Source: Aquimarina spongiae (GTDB lineage Bacteria; Bacteroidota; Bacteroidia; Flavobacteriales; Flavobacteriaceae). From it: a stretch of 64,000 nucleotides of DNA. Numbering within the stretch: the stretch's first letter is position 1; each line of letters begins with the position of its first letter. Location of the stretch: assembly GCF_900141785.1 (NCBI RefSeq), contig NZ_FQYP01000005.1, positions 124,001 through 188,000 on the forward strand, in the 5' to 3' direction. Positions 55,091-63,812 of the stretch are shown here, piece by piece. A program made the translations under genes and the position numbers. The notes under the pieces were generated by a model that worked only from the letters and a program-made list of their open reading frames with translations, did not search any database and had not been told where the DNA came from.

Positions 55091-56275
55091 ATGCAGACAA
55101 TAATGATATTAAAAAGAAAAATAACTTGGTTTTTGGTCTTCATAAGTTTTGGTCTTATGATTGGTAGTTGTGTAGAAGAGTTCGAATTCGGGACTCAAAA
55201 TTTTGAAGATATCTTGGTGATCGAATCAACAATTACCAACGAGGACAAAGCTCAAGAAGTGTTCTTGTCCAGAACTTTTCGTTTGGAAAGTAATGAACCT
55301 GTTCCAGAACAAAATGCAACGGTTACAGTAACTGATGATCAGCAGACTTCCTATACTTTTGTTGAGGAAAGTCCAGGAAGATATGTATCCTCTTCTACAT
55401 TTGCTGCCATTGCTGGCCGAAATTATCAATTGCAAGTTACAACAGCTGATGGTAGGTCATATGCTTCCCGTTCTGCAACTTTACCACAAACTTCGCAAAT
55501 TGATAATTTGTTTGCAGAACGTGTTGTTACAGATCAGGGGGTAGAAGGTATTGGTATTCTTGTGGATAGTTTTGATCCTACCGGAAATGCTAATTTTTAT
55601 CGTTATGAATTTGAAGAGACGTATCAGATCATACCTCCATTTTGGTCAGAGATAGAGTTAGGTATTATTTCTTCGAATCCTCCGGAAGCAGAACTTGTGG
55701 CTAGATCAAGAGAAGAACGTGTTTGTTATCGCACACAGTTTTCTAATAATATTATTTTAACCACAACAAGTACATTGGCCGAAAATAGAGTAAGCGGTTT
55801 TAGAGTGCATTTTATAGAGCCCGATAATACCGTGCTAAGAAATAGATACAGCATCTTGGTAAGACAGTTTGTCCAGTCTGCGGAGGCGAATCAATTTTTT
55901 AATACGCTTAAGGAGTTTTCGGATTCCGAAAGTTTGTTTTCTCAAGTGCAGCCTGGTTTTGTTAGTGGTAATATACTTTCAGTAAACGATCCCGACGAAA
56001 ATGTTTTAGGTTTTTTTGATGTAGCATCGGTGTCATCGGCAAGAATATTTGTTGAGTTGAAAGATTTTTTCCCGGATGCATTTCGCCCGGATTTTCCAAT
56101 AGAGTGTATTTCAAATACTGAAACTGATTTAGGAGAGGTTATTCGTAGAGTAGAAGGCGGGTTTAGAGTTTTTGCTTTTGATCCTGATTCAGGTGAATAC
56201 TTTTTGACTACACAGATTTGTACAGATTGTAATGTTTTAGGAACCAACGTTCGTCCAGATTTTTGGGTGGATTAA
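55091..56275 (+). CDS. DUF4249 lipoprotein, paralog 4
   Basis: This 394-residue paralog is taken to start at ATG 55091 (MQTIMILKRKITWFLVFISF). A longer frame from 55058 overlaps the end of paralog 3 and gives a poorer signal peptide. The lipobox MIGSC is the most typical of the four and is followed by VEEFEFGTQNFEDILVIES. It shares ITNE, EQNA and NANFYRYEFEETYQIIPPF with paralog 3. The tail is CTDCNVLGTNVRPDFWVD. It is followed 12 bp later by the 580-residue secreted gene. Confidence 0.87.
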   Translation: MQTIMILKRKITWFLVFISFGLMIGSCVEEFEFGTQNFEDILVIESTITNEDKAQEVFLSRTFRLESNEPVPEQNATVTVTDDQQTSYTFVEESPGRYVSSSTFAAIAGRNYQLQVTTADGRSYASRSATLPQTSQIDNLFAERVVTDQGVEGIGILVDSFDPTGNANFYRYEFEETYQIIPPFWSEIELGIISSNPPEAELVARSREERVCYRTQFSNNIILTTTSTLAENRVSGFRVHFIEPDNTVLRNRYSILVRQFVQSAEANQFFNTLKEFSDSESLFSQVQPGFVSGNILSVNDPDENVLGFFDVASVSSARIFVELKDFFPDAFRPDFPIECISNTETDLGEVIRRVEGGFRVFAFDPDSGEYFLTTQICTDCNVLGTNVRPDFWVD

Positions 56276-56287
56276 AATTTATATTAA

Positions 56288-58030
56288 ATGACTAGAGTTA
56301 TTGTTTTATTAATTTTCATGGCGTCTTTGTTTGTTCAACAAACAATATATGGTCAATCTTCAGATAATGCGTATCAATCTATCCCAGAGGAACGCGTTTT
56401 TGTACATCATAATACTGCTTTTCTTTTTACTGGAGAGTATCTGTATTACAAGGTGTATTGCTTGGATTCCAAATCTAAAAAGCTTAGCAATCTTAGTAAG
56501 ATGGGGTACGTTGAATTAGTAAATGAAAAGAAGAATGTCATTTTTAGACATAAAATCAAACTAGAAAAAGGACAGGGACAAGGGGATTTCTTTATCCCGG
56601 TTTCTTTACCATCTGGTAACTACAAGTTGATTGGGTATACGCAATGGATGAAAAATTTTGGAGTAAGTGTATTCTATCAGGGAGATATAGCGATTGTCAA
56701 TCCTTATCAAGGCGATCAAAAAGCGGTTTTGGCGGATACTATTTCTGGGCTGGTAACATCTAATAAAGAATCTCTTATACCTAAAAACACGACCGGTTTG
56801 GAGTTGGTTACCAACAAAAACGCATTCAATAAAAGGGAGCAGGTGAGTTTGCTAATAAAAAGAAAGAACGGAATGCTGTCTAACGGGAGTTATTCTCTTT
56901 CTGTTAGAAAATTAGACACCATTGTTATTCCAAAAAAGAATACAGCATTGGATACTTATCAGGAGTTGTCTAATAATGTTTCCTTAAAAGATGGTTCAGG
57001 AGCAATTGTTCTTCCAGAGTTAAGGGGAGAACTAATATGTGGTAGTATTACAGCAAAAGAAGCGAATCACTCTGTAGAAAATCAGAAAATTGGATTTTCT
57101 GTTCCTGGTCAAGACTATGATATCAAGGTAACTACAACAGATAAAGATGGAAATTTTTGTTTCAATTTGGATAAACAATATGCAGAGGATAACGGATACA
57201 TCCAGGTGTTGGGGAATGAAAAACAGTATGATATTAAACTGCAACCCGCTACTTCTTTGGACTACAAAGATTTGAAGTTTGACCGTTTTCAAATCACTAA
57301 GGAAATGAAAGATATGATTGTAAAACGTAGTGTTTATAATCAAATCCGAAATAGGTATTTTAGTGTGAAGCCTGATACCTTATATCCTGCCAAAGAAATC
57401 GCTCCATTTTATGGTAGTGATGTAGATGTTTATGATCTTGACGCCTATACCCGTTTTCCAACGATTAGAGAAACGTTTGTTGAAGTTGTAGAAAATGTAT
57501 GGATAAAGAAAATCAACGATGAAAAGTATGTGTTTCAAGTTCGATATAAGCATCCTCCGTATAATGAACCAGAACACTTGCCGTTGGTAATTATGGATGG
57601 GATGTTAATCCAGGATCATACAGATTTAGTAGAATTGGATGCTAGAAGAGTGAAAAGAATTTCTGTTTCAAGGGATAAGCATTATCTAGGATCATTACTT
57701 TTTCAGGGAATCGTAGATATTGAAACAGAAAAGGGAGATTATTACCAATCCATGTCCAAAAGTTATATACAAAAGGTACCTCTTTTTAAACCGTTACAAA
57801 AGAAAAAGTACTTTCAACAAGCCTATAATAATGGCGTGCAGGATAGTCGCACTCGTATTCCAGATTTTAGGAATCAACTCTTATGGCATCCAGAAATAGC
57901 ACTTCAGGAAGAAGAAACTAAGATCGATTTCTTTACTTCTAATAATACTGGAACTTTCGAAGTTGTCTTAGAAGGGTATTCTGATCAGGGGATACCAGTT
58001 TCAGTGAGAGAACGGTTTACCGTTCAATAA
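56288..58030 (+). CDS. Large secreted protein with MG2-like and plug-like segments
   Basis: This 580-residue protein has a signal peptide (about 1-22, ending QTIYGQ), an N-terminal macroglobulin-type stretch (ERVFVHHNTAFLFTGEYLYY, then LPSGNYKLIGYTQWMKNFG) and a C-terminal part, LPLVIMDGMLIQDHTDLVEL with RVKRISVSRDKHYLG and GIVDIETEKGD, that looks like the TonB-receptor plug motif without a barrel. Such proteins occur in Bacteroidota next to TonB/DUF4249 genes. It closes the operon. It may be a periplasmic or surface accessory; the role is unknown. Confidence 0.7.
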   Translation: MTRVIVLLIFMASLFVQQTIYGQSSDNAYQSIPEERVFVHHNTAFLFTGEYLYYKVYCLDSKSKKLSNLSKMGYVELVNEKKNVIFRHKIKLEKGQGQGDFFIPVSLPSGNYKLIGYTQWMKNFGVSVFYQGDIAIVNPYQGDQKAVLADTISGLVTSNKESLIPKNTTGLELVTNKNAFNKREQVSLLIKRKNGMLSNGSYSLSVRKLDTIVIPKKNTALDTYQELSNNVSLKDGSGAIVLPELRGELICGSITAKEANHSVENQKIGFSVPGQDYDIKVTTTDKDGNFCFNLDKQYAEDNGYIQVLGNEKQYDIKLQPATSLDYKDLKFDRFQITKEMKDMIVKRSVYNQIRNRYFSVKPDTLYPAKEIAPFYGSDVDVYDLDAYTRFPTIRETFVEVVENVWIKKINDEKYVFQVRYKHPPYNEPEHLPLVIMDGMLIQDHTDLVELDARRVKRISVSRDKHYLGSLLFQGIVDIETEKGDYYQSMSKSYIQKVPLFKPLQKKKYFQQAYNNGVQDSRTRIPDFRNQLLWHPEIALQEEETKIDFFTSNNTGTFEVVLEGYSDQGIPVSVRERFTVQ

Positions 58031-58104
58031 CGGTAGCGAATTTCACAGTTCCGTTTTTTGAAACTGTCGCGTACTAGTTTTGCTGAAAAGCAAACTATGT
58101 ACAT

Positions 58105-59643
58105 ATGCTGATTAAAGTTTTTGGAAGCGCCGTTTTTGGAGTAGAAGCTACTACGGTTACCGTTGAGGTAAATATTGATAAAGGTATTGGCTATCATTTG
58201 GTCGGGTTACCGGATAATGCCATTCGGGAAAGCAGTTATCGTATTGCAGCAGCACTTCAGAATACAGGCTTCAGACTCCCAGGTAAAAAAATCACCATCA
58301 ATATGGCTCCGGCAGACCTTAGAAAAGAAGGATCAGCTTACGATTTAACTTTGGCGATAGGGATTTTGGCAGCAAGTGATCAGATCAAAGGTGATCGGGT
58401 TGCTGATTATATGATTATGGGGGAGCTTTCTCTGGATGGAAATTTACAACCCATCAAAGGTGCTTTGTCCATCGCTATAAAGGCGCGAGAAGAAGGTTTT
58501 AAAGGTTTTATTTTACCAAAACAAAATGCAAAGGAGGCAGCTGTGGTTGATAATCTAATGGTCTATGGTGTAGAAAACATAAAGGATGTTATTCGCTTTT
58601 TTAATGATGAAGGGGAATTAGAGCCGACTCAACTCGATACAAGAGACGAGTTTTATGCAGCTCTAGACAATCCTGAATATGATTTTGCCGATGTGAAAGG
58701 TCAAGAGAGTATCAAACGATGCATGGAGATCGCTGCAGCCGGAGGGCATAATATTATTTTGGTAGGACCACCTGGCAGTGGTAAAACTATGTTGAGTAAA
58801 CGATTGCCGAGTATTTTGCCTCCGATGTCCTTGCAAGAAGCGCTAGAAACTACCAAAATCCATAGTGTAGCGGGACGTATAAAAGACAATATTGGATTAA
58901 TGGCACAACGACCCTTTAGGAGTCCTCATCACACTATTTCTGACGTTGCACTGGTAGGAGGTGGGGCTTATCCACAACCTGGTGAAATTTCGTTGTCTCA
59001 TAATGGTGTTCTTTTTCTCGACGAACTTCCGGAGTTTAAAAGAAGCGTGTTGGAGGTAATGCGCCAACCTTTAGAAGATCGTGAAGTAACTATATCCAGA
59101 GCAAAATTTACAGTTACTTATCCGTCCAGTTTTATGTTGGTCGCTAGCATGAATCCAAGTCCTGGGGGGTATTTTAATGATCCCGATTCTCCGGTAACCT
59201 CTTCTCCAGCAGAAATGCAACGTTATCTTAGTAAGATTTCTGGTCCATTGTTGGATCGGATAGATATACATATAGAAGTAACTCCTGTTCCTTTTGGTAA
59301 ATTGAGTGAAGAGAGAAAGGGAGAGCGTAGTATAGAGATTAGAAAAAGAGTTATCGTAGCTAGAGGAATCCAAAGTCAGCGATTTTCCGAGATGAAAGGG
59401 ATCCATTACAATGCGCAAATGGGGGTAAGGCAAATAAGAGAGTTTTGCAAGTTAAATGCTTCTTCGAAAGACTTGCTGAAAACAGCTATGGAAAGACTTC
59501 ATCTATCAGCTAGAGCTTATGATAGAATCTTAAAGGTGTCTAGAACAATTGCAGACCTAGAAACGTCTAGAGATATCCAGGAGCATCATATTTCTGAAGC
59601 TATCCAATATAGGAGTCTGGACCGCGATGGATGGTTAGGGTAG
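58105..59643 (+). CDS. comM: YifB/ComM-type magnesium-chelatase-like AAA+ ATPase
   Basis: This 512-residue protein has the N-terminal S5-like domain ([40 protein letters not shown]), Walker A GPPGSGKT (221-228), Walker B (LFLDELPEF), the sensor [15 protein letters not shown] and the C-terminal helical domain ending [15 protein letters not shown]. ComM acts as a DNA branch-migration helicase during natural transformation in some bacteria. Full length. A decayed second copy of two segments of this gene lies about 1.6 kb downstream at 61211-61327. Confidence 0.92.
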   Translation: MLIKVFGSAVFGVEATTVTVEVNIDKGIGYHLVGLPDNAIRESSYRIAAALQNTGFRLPGKKITINMAPADLRKEGSAYDLTLAIGILAASDQIKGDRVADYMIMGELSLDGNLQPIKGALSIAIKAREEGFKGFILPKQNAKEAAVVDNLMVYGVENIKDVIRFFNDEGELEPTQLDTRDEFYAALDNPEYDFADVKGQESIKRCMEIAAAGGHNIILVGPPGSGKTMLSKRLPSILPPMSLQEALETTKIHSVAGRIKDNIGLMAQRPFRSPHHTISDVALVGGGAYPQPGEISLSHNGVLFLDELPEFKRSVLEVMRQPLEDREVTISRAKFTVTYPSSFMLVASMNPSPGGYFNDPDSPVTSSPAEMQRYLSKISGPLLDRIDIHIEVTPVPFGKLSEERKGERSIEIRKRVIVARGIQSQRFSEMKGIHYNAQMGVRQIREFCKLNASSKDLLKTAMERLHLSARAYDRILKVSRTIADLETSRDIQEHHISEAIQYRSLDRDGWLG

Positions 59644-59703
59644 CTTTTATCCACGATTTGAGGGTGCTTAGTCACTTACTAAAAACTATTGATTCCTGTT
59701 TTA

Positions 59704-60027
59704 TCAATTGGTGTCATTTGAAAACTTTTTGATTTCTTCAATGATCGGGAATACTTTTTTCCCTTTTTCCGAAGCATAATATTCAACTCTTGGAGGAATC
59801 TCTTTATAAGCTTTTCTGACTATTATTTGATATTCTACCAATGCTTTTAATTCTTGGATTAGCATTTTTTCACTTATTTCAGGAATTAGTCTTTTTAACT
59901 CACCAAATCGCCTTTTATCTTCTCCAATTTCATTAATAATTCGCAACCTCCACTTTCCACCAATTATTTTTAAAGTATTACTAACTGGACATTCTTCTAA
60001 ATTATTTTTATTTTTTTTTGCTTTCAA
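59704..60027 (-). CDS. HxlR-family transcriptional regulator
   Basis: This 107-residue winged-helix protein has the HxlR core EECPVSNTLKIIGGKWRLRI with the conserved N-terminal Cys13, often redox-sensitive, and RRFGELKRLIPEISEKMLIQ, RVEYYASEKGKKVFPII. It is divergent from an NmrA-type reductase, the usual HxlR arrangement, with an inverted repeat in between. It probably represses the neighbour until an electrophile or oxidant modifies Cys13. That last step is family inference. Confidence 0.9.
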   Translation of the reverse strand: MKAKKNKNNLEECPVSNTLKIIGGKWRLRIINEIGEDKRRFGELKRLIPEISEKMLIQELKALVEYQIIVRKAYKEIPPRVEYYASEKGKKVFPIIEEIKKFSNDTN

Positions 60028-60061
60028 AACCCCTTTAAATTTAAATTATTTACTTTTTGGT

Positions 60062-60096
60062 AAGTATTATACTTCAAAGTAAGTACTATAATTTTG
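60062..60096 (+). promoter_or_regulatory. HxlR-type operator and promoter of the NmrA gene
   Basis: AAGTATTATACTT (60062-60074) is a perfect 13-bp inverted repeat with one central base. It is followed by AAGTAAGTACTA and then TAATTTTG (60089-60096), a -7 box 42 bp before the ATG. Its half site resembles the nitrate-island motif but the spacing differs. Confidence 0.55.
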
Positions 60097-60138
60097 GTAT
60101 GCTAATTTATAATTTTGTATTGAATAAAAACAATAATT

Positions 60139-61020
60139 ATGAATTCAAAAAAAATATTTGTTAGTGGGGTGTCTGGATTTCAAGGAAGGGCGATTACTCA
60201 ACTGCTGCTGGAGAAAGGGTATAACGTATCTGCTTTAGTGCGAAATTTAGAAAGTAGCAATATTGATAATAGGGTAGAGGCTATTCTCGGAAAGTTCGAA
60301 AACATAGATGAGGTATCATCTGCGTTAAGAGATGTAAACGGAGCTGTATTTACATTGCCATTGCTTTTTGATATGGATGAGGCGGTGTCAATAACCAAAA
60401 ATTTTATCGAAGCTGCCAAAAAAGAAAGTGTGCCTTTGATTGTATTTAATACCAGTTTTGATTTACCAAAAGAGAAAGTAGGTATGCTGGGTGTTGATAT
60501 CAAAGTGATCTTAAAAAAAGAGTTTGATCAATCCGGGTTAAATGTAATAACAATAAGTCCTGATATTTACTTGGACAATATAGCAGCTCCTTGGTCCATA
60601 CCTTTGATTGTTGAGAAAGGAATCCTTCCTTACCCTATTAAAAAAGGACAAAAAGTACCATGGATTAGTCATGTAGATCTTGCAAAATATGTAGTTGCAG
60701 CAATTGAAAATCCGGAATTAAAGGGGCGAACACTTTTTGTTGGGGGAAATCTTCTTACTGGAGAACAAATAGCAGAGGCTATTGGTGCCAAAATTGATAA
60801 ACCTGTACACTTTGTTAGTCTATCTCCTGATGAGTTCGAGCAAAACCTTAGTCCTAATTTTGGTTCATTGGCTGCAAAGGAAATTTCAAATTTATATCGT
60901 TTTTTAGACAGTAATATCGATAGGATCGTTGCCAAAGATTATGAGGTTTCTCGAGAATTACTTAACGTAGCGCCACAATCATTAGCGGAGTGGATCGAAA
61001 CCATTCAATGGAATTACTAA
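60139..61020 (+). CDS. NmrA-family NAD(P)-binding oxidoreductase
   Basis: This 293-residue protein opens with the dinucleotide-binding stretch KKIFVSGVSGFQGRAITQLL, followed by the second strand NVSALVRNLES, as in NmrA-type atypical short-chain dehydrogenases. It has no signal peptide and is cytoplasmic. Later stretches (YLDNIAAPWSIPLIVEKGIL, VPWISHVDLAKYVVAAIENP) fit the family. The divergent HxlR regulator suggests induction by reactive compounds. Substrate is unknown. Confidence 0.88.
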   Translation: MNSKKIFVSGVSGFQGRAITQLLLEKGYNVSALVRNLESSNIDNRVEAILGKFENIDEVSSALRDVNGAVFTLPLLFDMDEAVSITKNFIEAAKKESVPLIVFNTSFDLPKEKVGMLGVDIKVILKKEFDQSGLNVITISPDIYLDNIAAPWSIPLIVEKGILPYPIKKGQKVPWISHVDLAKYVVAAIENPELKGRTLFVGGNLLTGEQIAEAIGAKIDKPVHFVSLSPDEFEQNLSPNFGSLAAKEISNLYRFLDSNIDRIVAKDYEVSRELLNVAPQSLAEWIETIQWNY

Positions 61021-61052
61021 AAATAATTAGAGCAGTGATATGTGAAGTTCAT

Positions 61053-61080
61053 CTTGGCTATCTTTATTAAGATAGTCAAG
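61053..61080 (+). terminator. Hairpin after the NmrA gene
   Basis: CTTGGCTATCTT pairs with AAGATAGTCAAG, with one G-U wobble and a TATT loop. No T-run follows, so it is a weak terminator or an RNA stabiliser. A further TTTTGTTT...AAACAAAA repeat lies near 61105-61137. Confidence 0.4.
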
Positions 61081-61210
61081 AGAGCACATTATAGATTAAA
61101 GCGATTTTGTTTAACTCTCCTAAAGGGTCAAACAAAACTTACTTTATTATGTTTATTGTAATTCCACTCAATACCAGTATTCACGTGGACAACTTCTGGG
61201 ATAAGTCTTT

Positions 61211-61327
61211 TGTTTATTAATGATCCGGCTTCCCCAGTTGCCTCTTTTCAGTAGAAGTACCCAGGAATATTATATTTCAGAAGCTATCCAATATAGGAGT
61301 CTGGACCGAGATGGTTGGTTAGGATAG
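61211..61327 (+). pseudogene. Remnant of a second comM gene (two segments, internal deletion)
   Basis: 61211-61260 aligns with comM 59170-59219 (about 75 percent by eye, including the shared TTAATGATCC) and 61269-61327 aligns with the last 59 bases of comM, 59585-59643, with 54 identical positions and the same TAG stop. Similarity continues about 25 bp past the stop. The 365 bp between the segments in comM are missing here. It is on the same strand and not translatable as a full protein. It marks the right edge of the HxlR/NmrA insert. Confidence 0.75.
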
Positions 61328-61412
61328 ATTTTATGAACTATTTAGGGTTGTTATTAACAATCTGATTCGTAACCTTTTCAAAAATGATATTTTTAGAAAT
61401 AAATGTTCTCCT

Positions 61413-62564
61413 ATGTTACGAATTTCAAAATGGTATCCAATGCTTTTTGTGATTTTAATACTTGCGTCTACGAGTTGCAAAAATGAAAACACACCAAACA
61501 ATGAATCATCTGATAAGACAGAAGCTATTCCAAAAGAAGATGCAAATCCGATTCAAGCACCATTAGAGCTTACCTTGGATCAAGCAAATACACTTGCAAA
61601 TTTACCGTTGGATTGCATACAAGTAGAGTATCCGAATAAGCTAAATCAAACCCTGGGCAGTAAAGAAAATTTAGGGGAGCCTAAAGCATTACATCCAGCT
61701 TTCTACGGTTGTTTTGATTGGCATTCTTCGGTTCATGGACATTGGTCTTTGGTGAAATTACTGAAAAAATTTCCTGACCTAGAAAAAAGAGAAGAAGCTA
61801 TTGCAAAATTGCAACAGAATATTTCGAAAGAAAATATCGCTGCAGAAATAGCTTATTTCATGGATAAACATAACAAATCTTATGAGCGAACATATGGTTG
61901 GGCCTGGTTACTCAAACTAGCAGAAGAATTGCACAATTGGGACGATCCTGTTGCCAGAAAACTGGAGGCGAATTTACAACCGTTGTCTGATCTTATCGTT
62001 CAAAAGTATATTGATTTTTTGCCTAAGTTAAGATACCCGATACGAGTAGGAGAACACACGAACACGGCATTTGGGTTGTCTTTTGCCTGGGATTATGCAA
62101 ATACTATTAATCACCGAGAACTTAAAGATAGTGTAGAAAAGAAAGCTCGTGAGTTTTATTCAAACGATCAGGAATGTCCGATTACCTGGGAGCCTAGTGG
62201 ATATGATTTTTTGTCTCCGTGTTTTGAGGAGATTGATATTATGAGGAGAGTGCTTGGAGTCGAAGAATTTGAACAATGGATTTCAAGCTTTATGCCTCAG
62301 TTAAAGGAAATAAACTTCAATATTGAAGTAGGGCAGGTTTCGGATCGAACAGATGGAAAACTAGTTCACTTGGACGGGCTTAACTTCAGCCGAGCATGGG
62401 TGTTGTATGGCTTGGCAAAACAGTATAAAGAATATGAGCATTTGTTCTATGTGGCAAACACACACATCAACTATTCGTTGCCTAACTTGGTTGGAGATTC
62501 GTATGAAGGAGGGCATTGGTTAGGATCATTTGCGATTTATGCACTCGATATTAATTCGAACTAA
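61413..62564 (+). CDS. DUF2891 family lipoprotein
   Basis: This 383-residue protein has a lipoprotein signal (LRISKWYPMLFVILILASTS then Cys22), a low-complexity linker and the DUF2891 domain with ALHPAFYGCFDWHSSVHGHW, NKSYERTYGWAWLLKLAEEL, YPIRVGEHTNTAFGLSFAWD and SYEGGHWLGSFAIYAL. These Trp/His-rich helices suggest an (alpha/alpha) toroid sugar-processing fold. No catalytic residue is established. It precedes the Nramp-fold transporter with no gap and may share its message. Role unknown. Confidence 0.85.
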   Translation: MLRISKWYPMLFVILILASTSCKNENTPNNESSDKTEAIPKEDANPIQAPLELTLDQANTLANLPLDCIQVEYPNKLNQTLGSKENLGEPKALHPAFYGCFDWHSSVHGHWSLVKLLKKFPDLEKREEAIAKLQQNISKENIAAEIAYFMDKHNKSYERTYGWAWLLKLAEELHNWDDPVARKLEANLQPLSDLIVQKYIDFLPKLRYPIRVGEHTNTAFGLSFAWDYANTINHRELKDSVEKKAREFYSNDQECPITWEPSGYDFLSPCFEEIDIMRRVLGVEEFEQWISSFMPQLKEINFNIEVGQVSDRTDGKLVHLDGLNFSRAWVLYGLAKQYKEYEHLFYVANTHINYSLPNLVGDSYEGGHWLGSFAIYALDINSN

Positions 62565-63788
62565 ATGAAGAAATTATTTTCTTTTATAGGACCAGGGACT
62601 CTGGTTACGGCTGCTTTTATTGGTCCAGGAACGGTTACCGTCTGTACACTGGCTGGAGTACAATTTGGATTTACCTTATTATGGGCACTTACCCTTTCTG
62701 TGATTGCTTGTGTAATACTTCAGGAAATGGCGGCTCGACTAGGAGTGGTAACACAGCAAGGATTGAGCGAAGTGGTAAAAAGTCAATTTGAAGGTGCTCC
62801 CATCATTAAATGGGTTTTTATCTCTATTATTATTGCAGCTATTTTTGTTGGAAATGCAGCTTACGAAGCAGGGAACATCAGTGGAGGAGTACTGGGGTTG
62901 TCTACCATAATAGAAGAGCCTACGATACAACTAGGAGGCTATGCTTTTAATTACCTCAGTTTGGTAATAGGATTGCTTGCTTTTGTGTTGTTGTTTTTAG
63001 GGAATTATAAAGTGCTCGAACGTAGTCTAATCGTGTTGGTGTTGTTCATGAGTTTGGCATTTATTATTACTGCTATTGCTACCAAACCTAGCCTGTCTGC
63101 TGTTTTTAAAGGGTTTGTTCCTGATTTTTCTTCAGAAAAATTATTGATGATTATTGGTTTGATAGGTACTACCGTAGTACCTTATAATCTGTTTTTGCAT
63201 GCCTCTTTGGTAAAGGAAAAGTGGAAAAGTGCAGATCAGCTTCCAATAGCTAGAAAAGACACCATCACGGCAGTCGTTTTGGGTGGTGTTATGTCTATGG
63301 CTATAGTGATCTCTGGAGCAGCAATACAAAACACAGAAGTACAAAGTGCAGCAGATCTTGCCAGAGGCTTAGAACCAGTTTTTGGATCGGCTGCAAAATA
63401 TATTTTATCTCTTGGGCTTTTTGCGGCTGGAATTACTTCGGCCATTACGGCACCATTAGCAGCTGCTTATGTAGTAAAAGGTTGTTTGGGTTGGAAAGAT
63501 GGAGTGAAAAGTACACGGTTTAGATTGGTATGGATGTTTATCCTGTTTCTGGGAGTATTGTTTTCATCTTTAGGGATCAAATCCATCGAAGTTATTCGTT
63601 TTGCACAAGTAACAAATGGATTGTTGTTACCTGTGATAGCTATCTTCTTATTATGGGTAATGAACAAGAAGAATATACTGGGTAAATATGTAAATACCAC
63701 TACCCAAAATCTGATAGGAATAGTCATTGTTATGGTAACCCTCTTTTTGGGGATACGTAGTATCTGGAAAGTCTTTGAGAATTTGTAA
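62565..63788 (+). CDS. Nramp-fold transporter lacking the metal-binding residues
   Basis: This 407-residue inner-membrane protein has about eleven hydrophobic segments and the Nramp start KLFSFIGPGTLVTAAFIGPG. In the canonical family helix 1 has DPGN; here the same site reads Gly20-Pro-Gly-Thr23. In helix 6, where Nramp proteins have A-x-x-M-P-H, this one has Thr202-Thr-Val-Val205-Pro-Tyr207. All four canonical metal contacts, Asp, Asn, Ala and Met, are thus changed. It likely moves something other than Mn or Fe. It is followed 24 bp later by pxpA, which suggests an amino-acid or 5-oxoproline link. Confidence 0.85.
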   Translation: MKKLFSFIGPGTLVTAAFIGPGTVTVCTLAGVQFGFTLLWALTLSVIACVILQEMAARLGVVTQQGLSEVVKSQFEGAPIIKWVFISIIIAAIFVGNAAYEAGNISGGVLGLSTIIEEPTIQLGGYAFNYLSLVIGLLAFVLLFLGNYKVLERSLIVLVLFMSLAFIITAIATKPSLSAVFKGFVPDFSSEKLLMIIGLIGTTVVPYNLFLHASLVKEKWKSADQLPIARKDTITAVVLGGVMSMAIVISGAAIQNTEVQSAADLARGLEPVFGSAAKYILSLGLFAAGITSAITAPLAAAYVVKGCLGWKDGVKSTRFRLVWMFILFLGVLFSSLGIKSIEVIRFAQVTNGLLLPVIAIFLLWVMNKKNILGKYVNTTTQNLIGIVIVMVTLFLGIRSIWKVFENL

Positions 63789-63812
63789 GAAAAATTTTAT
63801 GAATTTGTAAGA

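Noticed and set aside
59071..59433. 120-codon frame antisense to comM
   Set aside because: It is opposite the conserved AAA+ domain and has no independent evidence.
60062..60074. AAGTATTATACTT as a sixth nitrate-island operator
   Set aside because: The arms are similar but there is one central base instead of the two-base TA centre, and it lies between HxlR and its target, so it is better seen as an HxlR site.
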